This document shows, piece by piece, positions 9,780 through 19,145 of a DNA stretch of 64,000 nt (its first letter is position 1; the number at the start of each line of letters is the position of its first letter). A program made the translations under genes and the position numbers. The notes beneath the pieces were generated by a model that saw only the letters and a list, made by a program, of their open reading frames with translations, was not told the origin of the DNA and searched no databases. This DNA is from Olivibacter sitiensis DSM 17696 (GTDB taxonomy: Bacteria; Bacteroidota; Bacteroidia; Sphingobacteriales; Sphingobacteriaceae), in contig NZ_ATZA01000017.1 of assembly GCF_000427965.1 (NCBI RefSeq), forward strand, positions 23,135-87,134, in the 5' to 3' direction.

Positions 9780-11516
9780 ATGGATCAAGAAATCATCAAT
9801 CAGAGGAAATTCTCACAAGCCATAGGAACCCGTGGCCGACACATGGCCGGCATCAATAACCTGTTGATGCATATTATGAAACTGCACAAGCTAAACCGGG
9901 AATTTAAAAAGGTGCAGCACATGCAGGGCACGGCATTCATGGACGGAGTGCTGCGCTTGTTGAAAGTTGATGTTGATGTTGATGAAACCATGCTACACAA
10001 CATACCGAAAGAAGGTGCGTTTATCGTCCTTGCCAATCATCCATATGGCGGCATAGACGGTCTTATCTTGCTTAGACTGATCAGCGCGATCAGACCAGAT
10101 GTAAAGCTTATGGCCAATTTCCTGCTGAAAAACATCAGCCAATTGGACGATTGCCTCATAGCAGTAGATCCTTTTGAAACCAAAGGAAGCAGTAAGAACA
10201 TCTTGGGTATAAAACAGGTAGTAAACAGCCTCCAATGTGGGCACCCTGTCATCATCTTTCCCGCGGGAGAAGTTTCCGCGTTTCACCTATCCAAGAAACG
10301 CATCACTGACGGGCCGTGGCACCCCGTAGTCGGCAAGCTCATTGCCAAAGTAAAAGTACCTATCCTGCCCGTGTACTTTCAAGGAAATAACAGCCTATTG
10401 TTCAACTTGATGGGCATGGTCCACCCCATGCTACGGACAGCAAGACTCCCCGCAGAACTGTTCAACAAGTCGGGTCATCGCGTACCTATCCATATCGGCC
10501 ATCTTCAACCCTATGAAGATATCCCATTCCACGGCAATCCTGAGAAAATGCTAATTTACCTGAGGGCCTATACCTACTCTCTGGCCATGGGACTTGGATA
10601 CGACAAGAAGAAATTAATCCCAATCCCTTACTTCAGAAAAGAACAGCAAGCCATCGCGCCTCCCGTGCCACAGATGGCGTTGGAAGAAAACATATCCAAA
10701 ATAAGCGAATTTCAACTACTGAAAAGCGGTAAATACGAGCTATACCTGGCGCCTGCGCAAGTACTTCCACAAATCATGCAAGAAATAGGCCGACTGCGGG
10801 AAATAACCTACAGAGATGTGGGCGAGGGCACAAACAAAGCGACCGATACGGACCTATTTGATGTGTACTACCTCCACCTTTTTCTCTGGGACAAGGAGGC
10901 ACGATGCATCGTAGGGGCGTACCGCATGGGAAAAGGTAAGGAACTGTTCCATATATTGGGCAAACGTGGCTTCTATATCTCACAGCTTTTCAAGTTAGGC
11001 AAGGGGTTCATGCCCATACTGCAGCACGGCCTAGAGCTTGGACGGAGCTGGGTACGAAAAGAATACCAACGGCAGGCCCTTCCCCTATACCTGTTATGGA
11101 AAGGCATATTACAACATCTTAAACAGCACCCAGAGTACGAATTTTTGATCGGTCCGGTCAGTATCAGTAAGCAATATTCGGAATTTTCGAGATGTCTCAT
11201 CGTCGACTATATCCGCTTACATCATTTTGATGAAGAATTGGCAAAAAGTGTCAAGGCAAAGAAAAAATTCAAGCCCAAGCTTACCGAAATCGGGGGACAT
11301 GCCCTATTGGACAAAACGGCCTCTATCCGATTTTTGGATAAGCTGATCGCGCTCAATGAAAGTGGGGGCCTGCGGTTTCCGGTTTTGCTAAAGCGATACC
11401 TGGAACTGAATGCAACCATCGTTGGCTTCAACATAGACCCCAAGTTTGAGGACTGCTTGGACGGACTGATGGTGCTCCAGTTGAAGAACCTTCCCTTGCA
11501 TGCTTTCAACAGATAA
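9780..11516 (+). CDS. bifunctional PlsC-type acyltransferase / GNAT N-acyltransferase (OlsF-like aminolipid synthase)
   Basis: A 578-residue fusion. The N-terminal half is a lysophospholipid-acyltransferase (PlsC) domain, with the catalytic-type motif LANHPYGGIDG near residue 85, a phosphate-binding FPAGE block near residue 162, and VPILPVYFQGN near 200. The C-terminal half (about 315-560) matches the OlsB-type GNAT/haemolysin fold, with LREITYRDVGEGTNKATDTD and VRKEYQRQALPLYLLWKGIL. Fusions of this kind (OlsF) make ornithine or related amino-acid lipids: the GNAT part N-acylates the amino acid and the PlsC part adds the second acyl chain. Which amino acid is used here is unknown. The motif is HX5D rather than the HX4D of glycerol acyltransferases, as in this sub-family. 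Confidence 0.85.
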   Translation: MDQEIINQRKFSQAIGTRGRHMAGINNLLMHIMKLHKLNREFKKVQHMQGTAFMDGVLRLLKVDVDVDETMLHNIPKEGAFIVLANHPYGGIDGLILLRLISAIRPDVKLMANFLLKNISQLDDCLIAVDPFETKGSSKNILGIKQVVNSLQCGHPVIIFPAGEVSAFHLSKKRITDGPWHPVVGKLIAKVKVPILPVYFQGNNSLLFNLMGMVHPMLRTARLPAELFNKSGHRVPIHIGHLQPYEDIPFHGNPEKMLIYLRAYTYSLAMGLGYDKKKLIPIPYFRKEQQAIAPPVPQMALEENISKISEFQLLKSGKYELYLAPAQVLPQIMQEIGRLREITYRDVGEGTNKATDTDLFDVYYLHLFLWDKEARCIVGAYRMGKGKELFHILGKRGFYISQLFKLGKGFMPILQHGLELGRSWVRKEYQRQALPLYLLWKGILQHLKQHPEYEFLIGPVSISKQYSEFSRCLIVDYIRLHHFDEELAKSVKAKKKFKPKLTEIGGHALLDKTASIRFLDKLIALNESGGLRFPVLLKRYLELNATIVGFNIDPKFEDCLDGLMVLQLKNLPLHAFNR

Positions 11517-11545
11517 AAAGGCAATCAGATCTCCTTGCAATAGAC

Positions 11546-11579
11546 AAAAAAATAGGACTCGCTTCACAGCGGGCCCTAT
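11546..11579 (-). terminator. terminator of the glycosyltransferase operon
   Basis: On the minus strand, ATAGGGCCCGCT pairs with AGCGAGTCCTAT around a 4-base loop (one mismatch and one wobble) and is followed by a run of seven T. It lies about 107 bases after the stop of the glycosyltransferase at 11686. The hairpin also follows the plus-strand acyltransferase gene, but there it has no T-run. Confidence 0.6.
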
Positions 11580-11685
11580 CCCTCAATTTAATCAATCCAA
11601 ACCTAACATGAAATCTCGTATGATTTCTTGATGCAAAGATGCATCATTCATATTATGCACTAGTTAAAGGACTGTTTTATTTCTG

Positions 11686-12894
11686 TTAAGATTTTTCGCC
11701 GTATGCAGTACGGCAATTGTTTTCCACCAATGCCCGAAATACCTTATGATAGGCCTTAACCATGAGATCCCAACCGCAGTGGTTTAACGTATATCGCTGA
11801 AAACTCTTTCTATAAGGGTCATATAATGACGTATCCGCTATGATATGATTGACCTGTTCGACCCAAGCCGCTGCATCGCCCGATGGCAATAGGAAACCAT
11901 TCCTGCCATGCCGAATAGCATCGGGTATACCATCTATATCGGCTGCGAGCACAACCGTCCCCATGACGGATGCTTCCAAGCAAACCAATCCAAAACCTTC
12001 CATATCCCCTTCTATAGCAATATTGGGCATCAGAAACGCATCGGAAACTGCCAGCAACTGTTGTATTCTGTCCTGCGGCAATTTCCCCACATGCCTTACC
12101 TGAGCACCCAATGAACTGTCTGCCAATATCTCCCTGATATGCTGACTATCGGACGGAAAGCCCAAGAACAGCACCAGTTTATGCCTCCATTTTTTTGGAA
12201 TAGCATACAAAACCTTTTCGAGCAAGGTTTTCCGTTTGCTGAACGGTCCGACAATGAGCAGTATGGCATCTTCCCCCAAATGCGGACCTACATGACGGAT
12301 AAGCCATGAAAAACCTTTGCGAAGCACTGGGCGACCCATCAGCACAAAAATACGTCTGTTGCCTACCCGAATACCGTCCTCTTTCTGAGCTAACCACTGC
12401 TCTACCTCCTTTCTGGAGGCGCGCGTATGGAAGGCCATATTCCGGTCAACGCCATTGGCTATCACCGACACTCTTGATCGATCCAGACCAAAAGCGACCG
12501 CCTTTTCTGCTGTTGCGGCACTCACGGCAAAAAGATGGTCGTAGCAATTGAAGCGTGGCAGTATATACCTGTGATATAGTTTACTGGGGAAGACCACGTC
12601 CAATCCGTGTAAGGTGGCCGTTCGTCTAAGATGCTTATAGCCACGGTGAAAGGAGCAGACGGAAGCCATCAGGCCATCGCCGAAATGGACAAGGCCTATC
12701 GCGGGATTCTCCGCAATACATTTCAGTATTCTTTTCCTTAGTTTGAGGAAAAAGACGGGCAGGCTTTCCTTACCCTCATATACAATGGCATGCACCTTGG
12801 CATATTTGCGCATACCGTTTATCAGCTCAAAACTATACTTTTCTATGCCGCCGATAGCTGGCGGATACTTGTGACTAACAAATAGAATTTCCAT
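11686..12894 (-). CDS. family-4-like glycosyltransferase
   Basis: Retaining GT-B glycosyltransferase of 402 residues. The N-terminal fold begins SHKYPPAIGGIEKYSFEL, with the acceptor-side GGIEKY loop. The C-terminal nucleotide-sugar half has VLMGRPVLRKGFSWLIRHV (about 185) and the donor-binding block MPNIAIEGDMEGFGLVCLEA near residue 290, containing the E-x7-E-type signature (EGFGLVCLE). The start ATG lies inside the end of the flippase-like gene (20-base overlap), so translation is probably coupled. Its neighbours suggest it adds a sugar to a lipid or lipid-linked acceptor; donor and acceptor are unknown. Confidence 0.88.
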   Translation of the reverse strand: MEILFVSHKYPPAIGGIEKYSFELINGMRKYAKVHAIVYEGKESLPVFFLKLRKRILKCIAENPAIGLVHFGDGLMASVCSFHRGYKHLRRTATLHGLDVVFPSKLYHRYILPRFNCYDHLFAVSAATAEKAVAFGLDRSRVSVIANGVDRNMAFHTRASRKEVEQWLAQKEDGIRVGNRRIFVLMGRPVLRKGFSWLIRHVGPHLGEDAILLIVGPFSKRKTLLEKVLYAIPKKWRHKLVLFLGFPSDSQHIREILADSSLGAQVRHVGKLPQDRIQQLLAVSDAFLMPNIAIEGDMEGFGLVCLEASVMGTVVLAADIDGIPDAIRHGRNGFLLPSGDAAAWVEQVNHIIADTSLYDPYRKSFQRYTLNHCGWDLMVKAYHKVFRALVENNCRTAYGEKS

Positions 12895-13879
12895 TTTTTA
12901 TAGACGGGTAAGTATTTTTTGACATATGCAAAACAGCATAGAAAAGGGCAACGATGCCCATCCAACACAATTGCCTAGCTCTTCTGAGGATGGAAACGGC
13001 CAGCCAAATAGCGGCAGAATTTATCCCCACGAGATCCAATGCCATTTTATTGCCTAGCTCTTCGATACCCAGCTGTCCAGGAATGAAAGAAGCTGTTGAT
13101 TTGACAAAAACAATGCCCATATCCATTAAGAGTCCTTGTATTAACAAGATCGGTTGGTCTAGGAAATATAGGAGGAGTACCAGTTCCAACGAACCGACCA
13201 GCCAGTGCAGGGAAAAAAAGCATGTGGAACAAAGAAACGATCGTAGGTGTCGCGTCCTGTAATGATATATAGCCTCCCTTACCTTTCGTAACTCCGCCAG
13301 CAGTTTTCCCAAAAGACCCTCGGTTTTGACAGGTGGCTTATTGAATGGTGTATTTTTACTATCACAAAAAACTAATGAAATGATAATCAACAAAATAAAC
13401 AAAGGAATCAGCAATAAGGTTAGCCTAGCAATGAGGGTCAATTGCATAGCCGAGAAAAAGACGAGCCATACCATGGCCAGCAACAAGAGGCTAAGCTGGC
13501 TAAAGATCATGATAATGCGCGAAAGGTAGACGGAGTTATGGAGTTCTTGCTGGTCAATACCCCGAGCTTTGAGTAGTTGTACCTTCGACCATTCACCAGC
13601 CAGTACACCTGTAGGGTTCAATTGGCCTACCGTCTCGCCAATTTGCCTAACCATAAATAGCCTGAAAAGGTTCAGGGAAGATCTCCCCTTTTCCGTAAAG
13701 CAATAATACCAACCTAAAGTACCCAAGAAATAGGCCACAGCAGTACTCACCATGACCCATATAAACCTCGCCCCCACGTTTCTAAGCACCTCCCATGTCT
13801 GGCGGAAGTCTGTTGCTCTGATGAAAAAGAACAGGCAACATGCCACTGCAAGAACAAGCAAAACCTTGATGTATTTCAC
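12875..13879 (-). CDS. lysylphosphatidylglycerol-synthase-TM / AglD-like flippase-domain membrane protein
   Basis: A 334-residue integral membrane protein with about eight hydrophobic helices, of the UPF0104/LPG_synthase_TM family that includes the membrane part of MprF and AglD. Visible features are FRLFMVRQIGETVGQLNPTG (about 90-110), with the conserved GxxxGQLxPTG-like loop, and STASFIPGQLGIEELGNKMA near residue 263. The start is a GTG at 13877-13879 that overlaps the upstream glycosyltransferase stop by one base (TAGTG). It lies between two glycosyltransferases, so a role in moving a glycolipid intermediate across the membrane is a reasonable inference. Confidence 0.85.
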   Translation of the reverse strand: MKYIKVLLVLAVACCLFFFIRATDFRQTWEVLRNVGARFIWVMVSTAVAYFLGTLGWYYCFTEKGRSSLNLFRLFMVRQIGETVGQLNPTGVLAGEWSKVQLLKARGIDQQELHNSVYLSRIIMIFSQLSLLLLAMVWLVFFSAMQLTLIARLTLLLIPLFILLIIISLVFCDSKNTPFNKPPVKTEGLLGKLLAELRKVREAIYHYRTRHLRSFLCSTCFFSLHWLVGSLELVLLLYFLDQPILLIQGLLMDMGIVFVKSTASFIPGQLGIEELGNKMALDLVGINSAAIWLAVSILRRARQLCWMGIVALFYAVLHMSKNTYPSIKNGNSIC

Positions 13880-15066
13880 TAAGAGGCCAATTTCTTTAAC
13901 GCTACAGGATTGGTTTCTTTTTTGGCAAGTTTGTTAAGATCATTGAAATAAGTATCGGCCAACATTGGCCAATCATAATTTTGACAAACTGACAGGGCAC
14001 TTGCCGCTAGTTGACGAGCCAATTTATGATCGGTGGCAATCTGTTCAATCCGATCTAAAAAACTGCTTACATCGCTTGCATCGCATTTATAACCGTTCTC
14101 TCCATCTGTTATAAAATCCTTGCTGCCGCCCCCATCGGCAATGACACAAGGCAAGCCCGAGGCCATCGCTTCAAGCACCACATTTCCAAACGTCTCCGTG
14201 ATTGACGGAAAAAGAAATACCGTTGCAGAAGCATACAATGGTGCCAGCTGTTCGTGGCTCAACTGCCCCATAAAAAAAGCATGCGGCATACGTAGTCTAC
14301 ATTGCTTCATAGCTGCCCCATCTCCTACTATGATAAAATTGTACGAAAGTTCTCGCTGCTGTGCCAGTTCATAAACGGCAATAAGCGTTTTCAGATTCTT
14401 TTCCCATACCAAACGGCTAGCAAAGAGAATACAGGGCCTTTTATTACCGGTTATGCGTTCCGTCAATCGCTTATCTTTCTTCATCGGATTGAAAAGGTTG
14501 AGATCAATCCCCCTTTTCCAGAGGCGAATACGGTTATTCTCCATTCCTTTGGACTGCAATTCCAAGGCAATGCTTTCCGAAGGAACGTAGATCAAATCGC
14601 AATTATTATAGAAATCATTCTGTTGGTGGATCATCTTTTTGGTAGCAAGACCGATCAAAAACGGCAACTTGCTGAAATAATAGGCCAGATAACTGATAAA
14701 ATGCGTATGATAAATACTGATGACGGGGATATGCTTACTCTTTGCGTAATGCAATCCGAAATGACCTAACAGAGAGGGCGTAGCAATATGTATAACATCT
14801 GGCGTATAGCTATCCAAACGACATTTCAACTGTTTCTGTGCTAGGTAAGGTATGGCCAAGGGATACCTTTTGTTCAGGGGAATATTGAACGAAGGCACCT
14901 TAACGCATTCAAATCCCAGCAAGCGTTCTGGCCCATTGGCACAAATAAACAGAAATTCAAAATGGGTGGAATCAATGCGTTCGATCAATTGAAACATGGT
15001 GCGGGCAGCACCATCAAAATCGGCTATCAATACTTCGGCAAAAAAAGCGATCTTCACTTTATCCAT
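13879..15066 (-). CDS. family-4-like glycosyltransferase (diacylglycerol-glucosyltransferase-like)
   Basis: GT-B glycosyltransferase of 395 residues from the ATG at 15066 (MDKVKIAFFAEV). The longer in-frame start at 15102 adds 12 unlikely residues. The N-terminal half has FDGAARTMFQLIERI and DVIHIATPSLLGHFGL. The C-terminal half has LFASRLVWEKNLKTLIAVYE (about 220) and FLFPSITETFGNVVLEAMAS near residue 300, the donor-binding E-x7-E signature with GLPCV after it. Overall it resembles bacterial glycosyltransferases acting on diacylglycerol or phosphatidylinositol (family knowledge). It is first in a coupled set with the flippase-like protein and the second glycosyltransferase. Confidence 0.88.
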   Translation of the reverse strand: MDKVKIAFFAEVLIADFDGAARTMFQLIERIDSTHFEFLFICANGPERLLGFECVKVPSFNIPLNKRYPLAIPYLAQKQLKCRLDSYTPDVIHIATPSLLGHFGLHYAKSKHIPVISIYHTHFISYLAYYFSKLPFLIGLATKKMIHQQNDFYNNCDLIYVPSESIALELQSKGMENNRIRLWKRGIDLNLFNPMKKDKRLTERITGNKRPCILFASRLVWEKNLKTLIAVYELAQQRELSYNFIIVGDGAAMKQCRLRMPHAFFMGQLSHEQLAPLYASATVFLFPSITETFGNVVLEAMASGLPCVIADGGGSKDFITDGENGYKCDASDVSSFLDRIEQIATDHKLARQLAASALSVCQNYDWPMLADTYFNDLNKLAKKETNPVALKKLAS

Positions 15067-15159
15067 AGTCTCATCATGTAATAATTCAAAAATGGCAATC
15101 AAGTATGATTTTATCGCTAACAGAACATTATTTAACTGTTAATACCTAAGCACTGTATA

Positions 15160-16149
15160 TTAAGGTTTTGTAAGCTGCCAGCGAAAGCGTAGGCTGACCG
15201 CACAATGATCGGAAAGGGGATTGCCCCGATCGTCTACGAACAATTTATTTTCTACCCAGTAATCGTCAGGCTCGAGCAGCAAATCCTTGCTGTTGCGAAA
15301 AAGCACCTTATCAATGGATTCGCAGCTATCCGTCACCAGCAAATTATCCATTACTTTAAAACTTGAGCTCGGAACGGGATGTACATCGTCCTGCCTGAGC
15401 GTTGTCCATCCATCTTTCAGCCCATTTTCCATAATGAATTGATGCATATTGTCCCATTGTGCACCGTAATAGGCATTGAAATCGCCCATCACGATGACTG
15501 CTTTTCCTTTGGAATGTTCCTTGATATAATTGGACAGCTGCTCCATATTGTTTCTCCTAGCAGCAGCGGCCTTCAAGTGGTTCTCGGCATTGGCATGCAC
15601 ATTATAACAGTCTATCCATACGTCTTGGGCAAGTTGAATGCGGCTATAACTGAATCCTTTCGGGGTGAGACAATCTGGACCCGTACAGTCTTTCCATGCA
15701 ACCCTTCGAACATCGTGAATGGGGAATTTAGATAGGGTATTCAGTCCATCTCCGAACAAAACGCTTCCTTTGGTCGTGGTTCGATAGGGATGGCCGTTGC
15801 CTCCATGGTACAGCTCGTCGTTGTAATTGAAATCCTCCTGTACATTCGCTATATCGTATCCGTTCAACAGGTTGCCTATACGGGCAATGCTGCTTGCACG
15901 GCTTGTCTTTGCACTGGATATAGGTTCCGGTAGTCCTGCGATATTGTAGGTAATGACCGAAAATTCTCCCGCGCTTGCAAGGGGCAAAGGCGCTGGCTCC
16001 TCTGGCAAAGTGACCACTTTGCTCCTCCTCAACAAAGGGCGATGTTCCCAGGGACGGAAAGACAATAAGCCAAAAAGTAGAATCAATATCGGAAAGACGA
16101 AAAACCGCTTTCTTCTATTGGGCAATTTAGGGAGCATGGTATACGTCAT
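15160..16149 (-). CDS. membrane-anchored endonuclease/exonuclease/phosphatase (EEP) family hydrolase
   Basis: A 329-residue protein with an N-terminal signal anchor (about residues 15-33) after a basic start, then an EEP (DNase I-like) domain. The motifs seen are VITYNIAGLP (about 65), NVQEDFNYN with the metal-binding Glu (about 99), VIMGDFNAYYG (about 222), and LSDHCAVSLRF at the end with the catalytic Asp-His pair. The family includes nucleases, sphingomyelinases and inositol-phosphate phosphatases. Export and placement next to glycolipid genes make a phospholipase or sphingomyelinase-type role more likely than a nuclease, but this is inference. It lies 94 bases upstream of the glycosyltransferase set, on the same strand. 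Confidence 0.85.
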   Translation of the reverse strand: MTYTMLPKLPNRRKRFFVFPILILLFGLLSFRPWEHRPLLRRSKVVTLPEEPAPLPLASAGEFSVITYNIAGLPEPISSAKTSRASSIARIGNLLNGYDIANVQEDFNYNDELYHGGNGHPYRTTTKGSVLFGDGLNTLSKFPIHDVRRVAWKDCTGPDCLTPKGFSYSRIQLAQDVWIDCYNVHANAENHLKAAAARRNNMEQLSNYIKEHSKGKAVIVMGDFNAYYGAQWDNMHQFIMENGLKDGWTTLRQDDVHPVPSSSFKVMDNLLVTDSCESIDKVLFRNSKDLLLEPDDYWVENKLFVDDRGNPLSDHCAVSLRFRWQLTKP

Positions 16150-16184
16150 GATCGTGTCATCTTGGTTTCACAGCCCAAAATTAT

Positions 16185-16209
16185 TTTACGTAAATAAGCA
16201 GAACGCTTA
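16185..16209. promoter_or_regulatory. palindromic sites in divergent intergenic region
   Basis: A 10-bp palindrome TTTACGTAAA (16185-16194) is followed at once by an inverted repeat TAAGC-N5-GCTTA (16195-16209), between the divergent EEP and LpxH-like genes. They could be operators; no regulator is recognised. Confidence 0.25.
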
Positions 16210-16351
16210 CTTCATATTAAATTTTCTTTAAACATTTCCCGTTCAAAAAAAACAAACAAAACATTATAAAACAGACAATTAATACTTTGTTAATACACAC
16301 TTCATAATGGACACTTACCTTCGGGCAATAATGATTTAAATTTGATTTCGA

Positions 16352-17209
16352 ATGAAAAGGGAAGTCGATTTGGTAGTAATTTCGGATATTCACCTGGGAA
16401 CTTATGGTTGCCGCGCCAACGAATTGCTACAATATCTCAAGAGCATTCGCCCCAAGCGAATCATCCTTAATGGAGATATCATAGACATCTGGCAGTTCAG
16501 CAAATCCTACTGGCCGGAGTCGCATACCAAGGTCTTGCGTAGGATTATGAAATTTGTCACCGAAGGTGTCTCCGTCCATTACCTGACCGGCAATCACGAT
16601 GAAACGCTACGAAAGTTTAGTGATCTCCAACTAGGCAACTTCCAATTGTCCGACAAGCTGGTGCTGACTTTGGGAAATGCCAAGGCTTGGTTCTTTCATG
16701 GCGACATATTCGACGTGACCATGCAGCATAGCAAGTGGTTGACCAAATTGGGTGCCATAGGGTACGATTCCTTGATCCTGCTCAACAGTTTTGTAAACCG
16801 CTGTCTTACTTTTATGGGCAGGGAAAAAATGAGTTTTTCCAAAAAAGTGAAGTCCAAATTCAAAAACGCCGTCAAATTCATCAATGACTTTGAATATACG
16901 GCTGCCGAATTGGCTGTCGAGAAGGGGTATGATTATGTAGTATGCGGGCACATTCACCAACCCGAAAAGCGGAACATCAGCACAGGAAAAGGAGAAGTAT
17001 TATACCTCAACTCCGGCGATTGGGTGGAGAACATGACCGCACTGGAATACAACAAAGGGCAATGGGATGTCTATACCTATTCTGCCTCACATTACGATGA
17101 CCTGACATCAAAAGAAATCGACTTGCTTGATGCGGAAGATTTGAGCCTCAGACTGGACGTCAAAATCCTACTGGCGCAAATGAAAGCTGAGGTAATAGTA
17201 GGTCAATAA
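16352..17209 (+). CDS. LpxH-like UDP-2,3-diacylglucosamine diphosphatase family phosphoesterase
   Basis: Calcineurin-fold phosphoesterase of 285 residues. All metal-binding blocks are present: ISDIHLG (about 10), ILNGDIIDIW (about 40), YLTGNHDE (about 77), WFFHGDIFDV (about 113) and VVCGHIHQPEKR near residue 197. The spacing and the GDIIDIW block fit the UDP-2,3-diacylglucosamine diphosphatase group, which cleaves UDP-diacylglucosamine to lipid X in lipid A synthesis. Paralogues of this group have other phospholipid or nucleotide substrates, so the exact reaction is open. It is divergent from the EEP and glycosyltransferase genes. Confidence 0.85.
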   Translation: MKREVDLVVISDIHLGTYGCRANELLQYLKSIRPKRIILNGDIIDIWQFSKSYWPESHTKVLRRIMKFVTEGVSVHYLTGNHDETLRKFSDLQLGNFQLSDKLVLTLGNAKAWFFHGDIFDVTMQHSKWLTKLGAIGYDSLILLNSFVNRCLTFMGREKMSFSKKVKSKFKNAVKFINDFEYTAAELAVEKGYDYVVCGHIHQPEKRNISTGKGEVLYLNSGDWVENMTALEYNKGQWDVYTYSASHYDDLTSKEIDLLDAEDLSLRLDVKILLAQMKAEVIVGQ

Positions 17210-17307
17210 TTGCGTTAAAACCCCATTTATTAGCGCGTTAACGAGGTATAAAAAATATCTCGTAAAAACTATTGTCCAAAATCTTTCCATTGTTGTAATT
17301 ATTTCCA

Positions 17308-17315
17308 TAAATTTG
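17308..17315 (+). promoter_or_regulatory. candidate -7 promoter element before the yceD-rpmF cluster
   Basis: TAAATTTG matches the Bacteroidetes TAnnTTTG -7 element and lies 29 bases before the ATG of the YceD gene. TTG triplets at 17290 and 17293 could be the -33 element, but the spacing is shorter than usual. Confidence 0.45.
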
Positions 17316-17343
17316 CAGGCTTAATTGCCGTGCCTTGAAAACT

Positions 17344-17871
17344 ATGCAACAATATCGCATCCCATTTGTGGGGCTGAAGACGGGAAAACATGAGTTTGAG
17401 TTCGACATCGACAAGGACTTTTTCGATGCGTTTGAATACTCTATTGTGAAGGACGGGAGTCTAAAAGCACATGTTTTGCTAGATAAGCAAGAGAGCATAT
17501 TGCAGCTATCATTCCATATATATGGCAGCATTGCACTCACTTGCGACGTTTGCTTGGCAGATTTCATGGGCAAGATAGAGATTAGGGAGCAGCTAATTGT
17601 CCGTTTTGGCGATGAGGAGATGGGTGAAAGCACGGAGGAAATCATGGTATTGCCACGAAATGAACACGAGCTGAAACTGGCAGATACGATTTACGAATAC
17701 ATCAATCTTTCGGTACCCCATTATGCAAAATGCGACATACAAGGCGAAGGCATCAGCTGCGACAGCAACATGATTGAAAAGCTAAGGAGCCTTTCGAGCG
17801 AAAAAGAAGAATCGGAACAAACAAAAACAGATCCCCGTTGGGATATATTAAAGAACATAAAAAACAATTAA
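17344..17871 (+). CDS. yceD: YceD-family protein (DUF177)
   Basis: A 175-residue member of the YceD/DUF177 family, which is almost always encoded just before rpmF and is associated with 23S rRNA accumulation or L32-linked control of fatty-acid genes (family knowledge). The diagnostic Cys pair is seen in LTCDVCLADF near residue 65, and a second pair of Cys residues in CDIQGEGISC near residue 138. The start is the ATG at 17344; an in-frame TTG three codons upstream is not preferred. It lies 17 bases upstream of rpmF. Confidence 0.9.
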   Translation: MQQYRIPFVGLKTGKHEFEFDIDKDFFDAFEYSIVKDGSLKAHVLLDKQESILQLSFHIYGSIALTCDVCLADFMGKIEIREQLIVRFGDEEMGESTEEIMVLPRNEHELKLADTIYEYINLSVPHYAKCDIQGEGISCDSNMIEKLRSLSSEKEESEQTKTDPRWDILKNIKNN

Positions 17872-17888
17872 ATTAATTAAATAAAGAG

Positions 17889-18080
17889 ATGGCACATCCA
17901 AAACGTAAAACCTCTAAATCTAGAAGGGATAAAAGAAGAACACATTACAAGGCTGAGTTGCCTACTTTGACTACTTGCGCAACTACTGGCGCCATCCATT
18001 TGCCACATAGAGCCTACAATGTTGACGGCAATCTATATTACAATGGCAAATTGCTTATTGAAAACACTACGATTGCTTAA
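17889..18080 (+). CDS. rpmF: 50S ribosomal protein L32
   Basis: Small basic ribosomal protein of 63 residues, the normal length, beginning with the typical [20 protein letters not shown]. It then has the [16 protein letters not shown] segment, where CATTG holds one remaining Cys of the family's zinc-ribbon position. It sits in the conserved yceD-rpmF-plsX order. A long terminator-type hairpin follows before plsX, so part of its transcription probably ends there. Confidence 0.98.
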   Translation: MAHPKRKTSKSRRDKRRTHYKAELPTLTTCATTGAIHLPHRAYNVDGNLYYNGKLLIENTTIA

Positions 18081-18101
18081 CACCTTGAGTGTTTATTAAA
18101 A

Positions 18102-18155
18102 ACATCCCAATGTTCGCATTTATTCAATTAAATGCGGTACTTTGGGATGTTTTTT
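18102..18155 (+). terminator. two-stage stem-loop terminator after rpmF
   Basis: The outer stem ACATCCCAA (18102-18110) pairs with TTGGGATGT (18142-18150). An inner stem CGCATTTA (18115-18122) pairs with TAAATGCG (18129-18136). A run of T follows. It should stop or attenuate transcription between rpmF and plsX. Confidence 0.85.
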
Positions 18156-18188
18156 AGTTAACGGTAGAAACAAAAGGCTTTAACAAGA

Positions 18189-19145
18189 ATGAAGATAGGC
18201 TTAGATATTATGGGTGGCGACTATGCTCCTAAGGCAGCTGTTTTAGGAGCCATCGAAGCTCATAGTGAATTGGATTCGGAAGACAAACTGGTATTAATAG
18301 GCGACGAAACGGAAGCAAAAACGCTACTTGCCGAAGCCAATTTTGACAATTCCCTATTCGAATACGTGCACACAACGGAAGTAATAAGCATGGGAGAACA
18401 TCCCACTAAAGCTATTACTCAAAAACCAAATTCTAGTATCAGCGTCGGATTTCAGCTCCTAAAAGAAGGGCAAATCGACGCATTCTCGTCTGCTGGCAAT
18501 ACTGGAGCCATGCTGGTGGGAGCCATGTTCAGCGTGAAGCCAATACAAGGAGTGAGTAGACCTGCTATTGCTACCTACGTGCCTCACCTGAAGGCAGGTT
18601 ATGGTATCATGCTCGATGTGGGCGCCAACGCTGATTGCAAACCAGACCATTTATTGCAGTTCGGTATCTTGGGAAGTCTGTATCTAGAGCATATTTTTGG
18701 CACCGAGTCTCCAAATGTTTGCTTACTCAACATAGGTGAAGAGAAAGAAAAAGGCAATATGCTCACCATTGCTGCTCACCAACTATTAAGAGATAACAAA
18801 CTTATCCATTTCAAGGGGAACATAGAGGGCAGGGATATCTTCAATGACGACGTGGATGTAGTGGTATGCGATGGATTCACGGGCAATGTGGTACTGAAAC
18901 TGGCCGAATCGTTCTATACGATAACGCATAAAAAGAAAATGACGGACGATTTCTTCGAGCGGTTTAACTATGAGAACTACGGTGGCAGCCCCATATTGGG
19001 CATCAACGCACCTGTTGTCATAGGCCACGGCATATCCAACCCGAAAGCAATCAAGAACATGGTATTGCTATCGCGTACCATGAAAGAATCCAAATTCATA
19101 GATAAAGTTAAGGCTGCTTTTAATCAAGAAAAAACAAATGTCTAA
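18189..19145 (+). CDS. plsX: phosphate acyltransferase PlsX
   Basis: Peripheral membrane enzyme that converts acyl-ACP to acyl-phosphate for phospholipid synthesis. It has 318 residues, normal for the family. The motifs seen are [15 protein letters not shown] at the start, the SAGNTGAML loop (about residue 102), and [15 protein letters not shown] near residue 227. Its stop overlaps the start of fabH by eight bases, so the two are translationally coupled. The set yceD-rpmF-plsX-fabH is conserved across bacteria. Confidence 0.97.
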   Translation: MKIGLDIMGGDYAPKAAVLGAIEAHSELDSEDKLVLIGDETEAKTLLAEANFDNSLFEYVHTTEVISMGEHPTKAITQKPNSSISVGFQLLKEGQIDAFSSAGNTGAMLVGAMFSVKPIQGVSRPAIATYVPHLKAGYGIMLDVGANADCKPDHLLQFGILGSLYLEHIFGTESPNVCLLNIGEEKEKGNMLTIAAHQLLRDNKLIHFKGNIEGRDIFNDDVDVVVCDGFTGNVVLKLAESFYTITHKKKMTDDFFERFNYENYGGSPILGINAPVVIGHGISNPKAIKNMVLLSRTMKESKFIDKVKAAFNQEKTNV

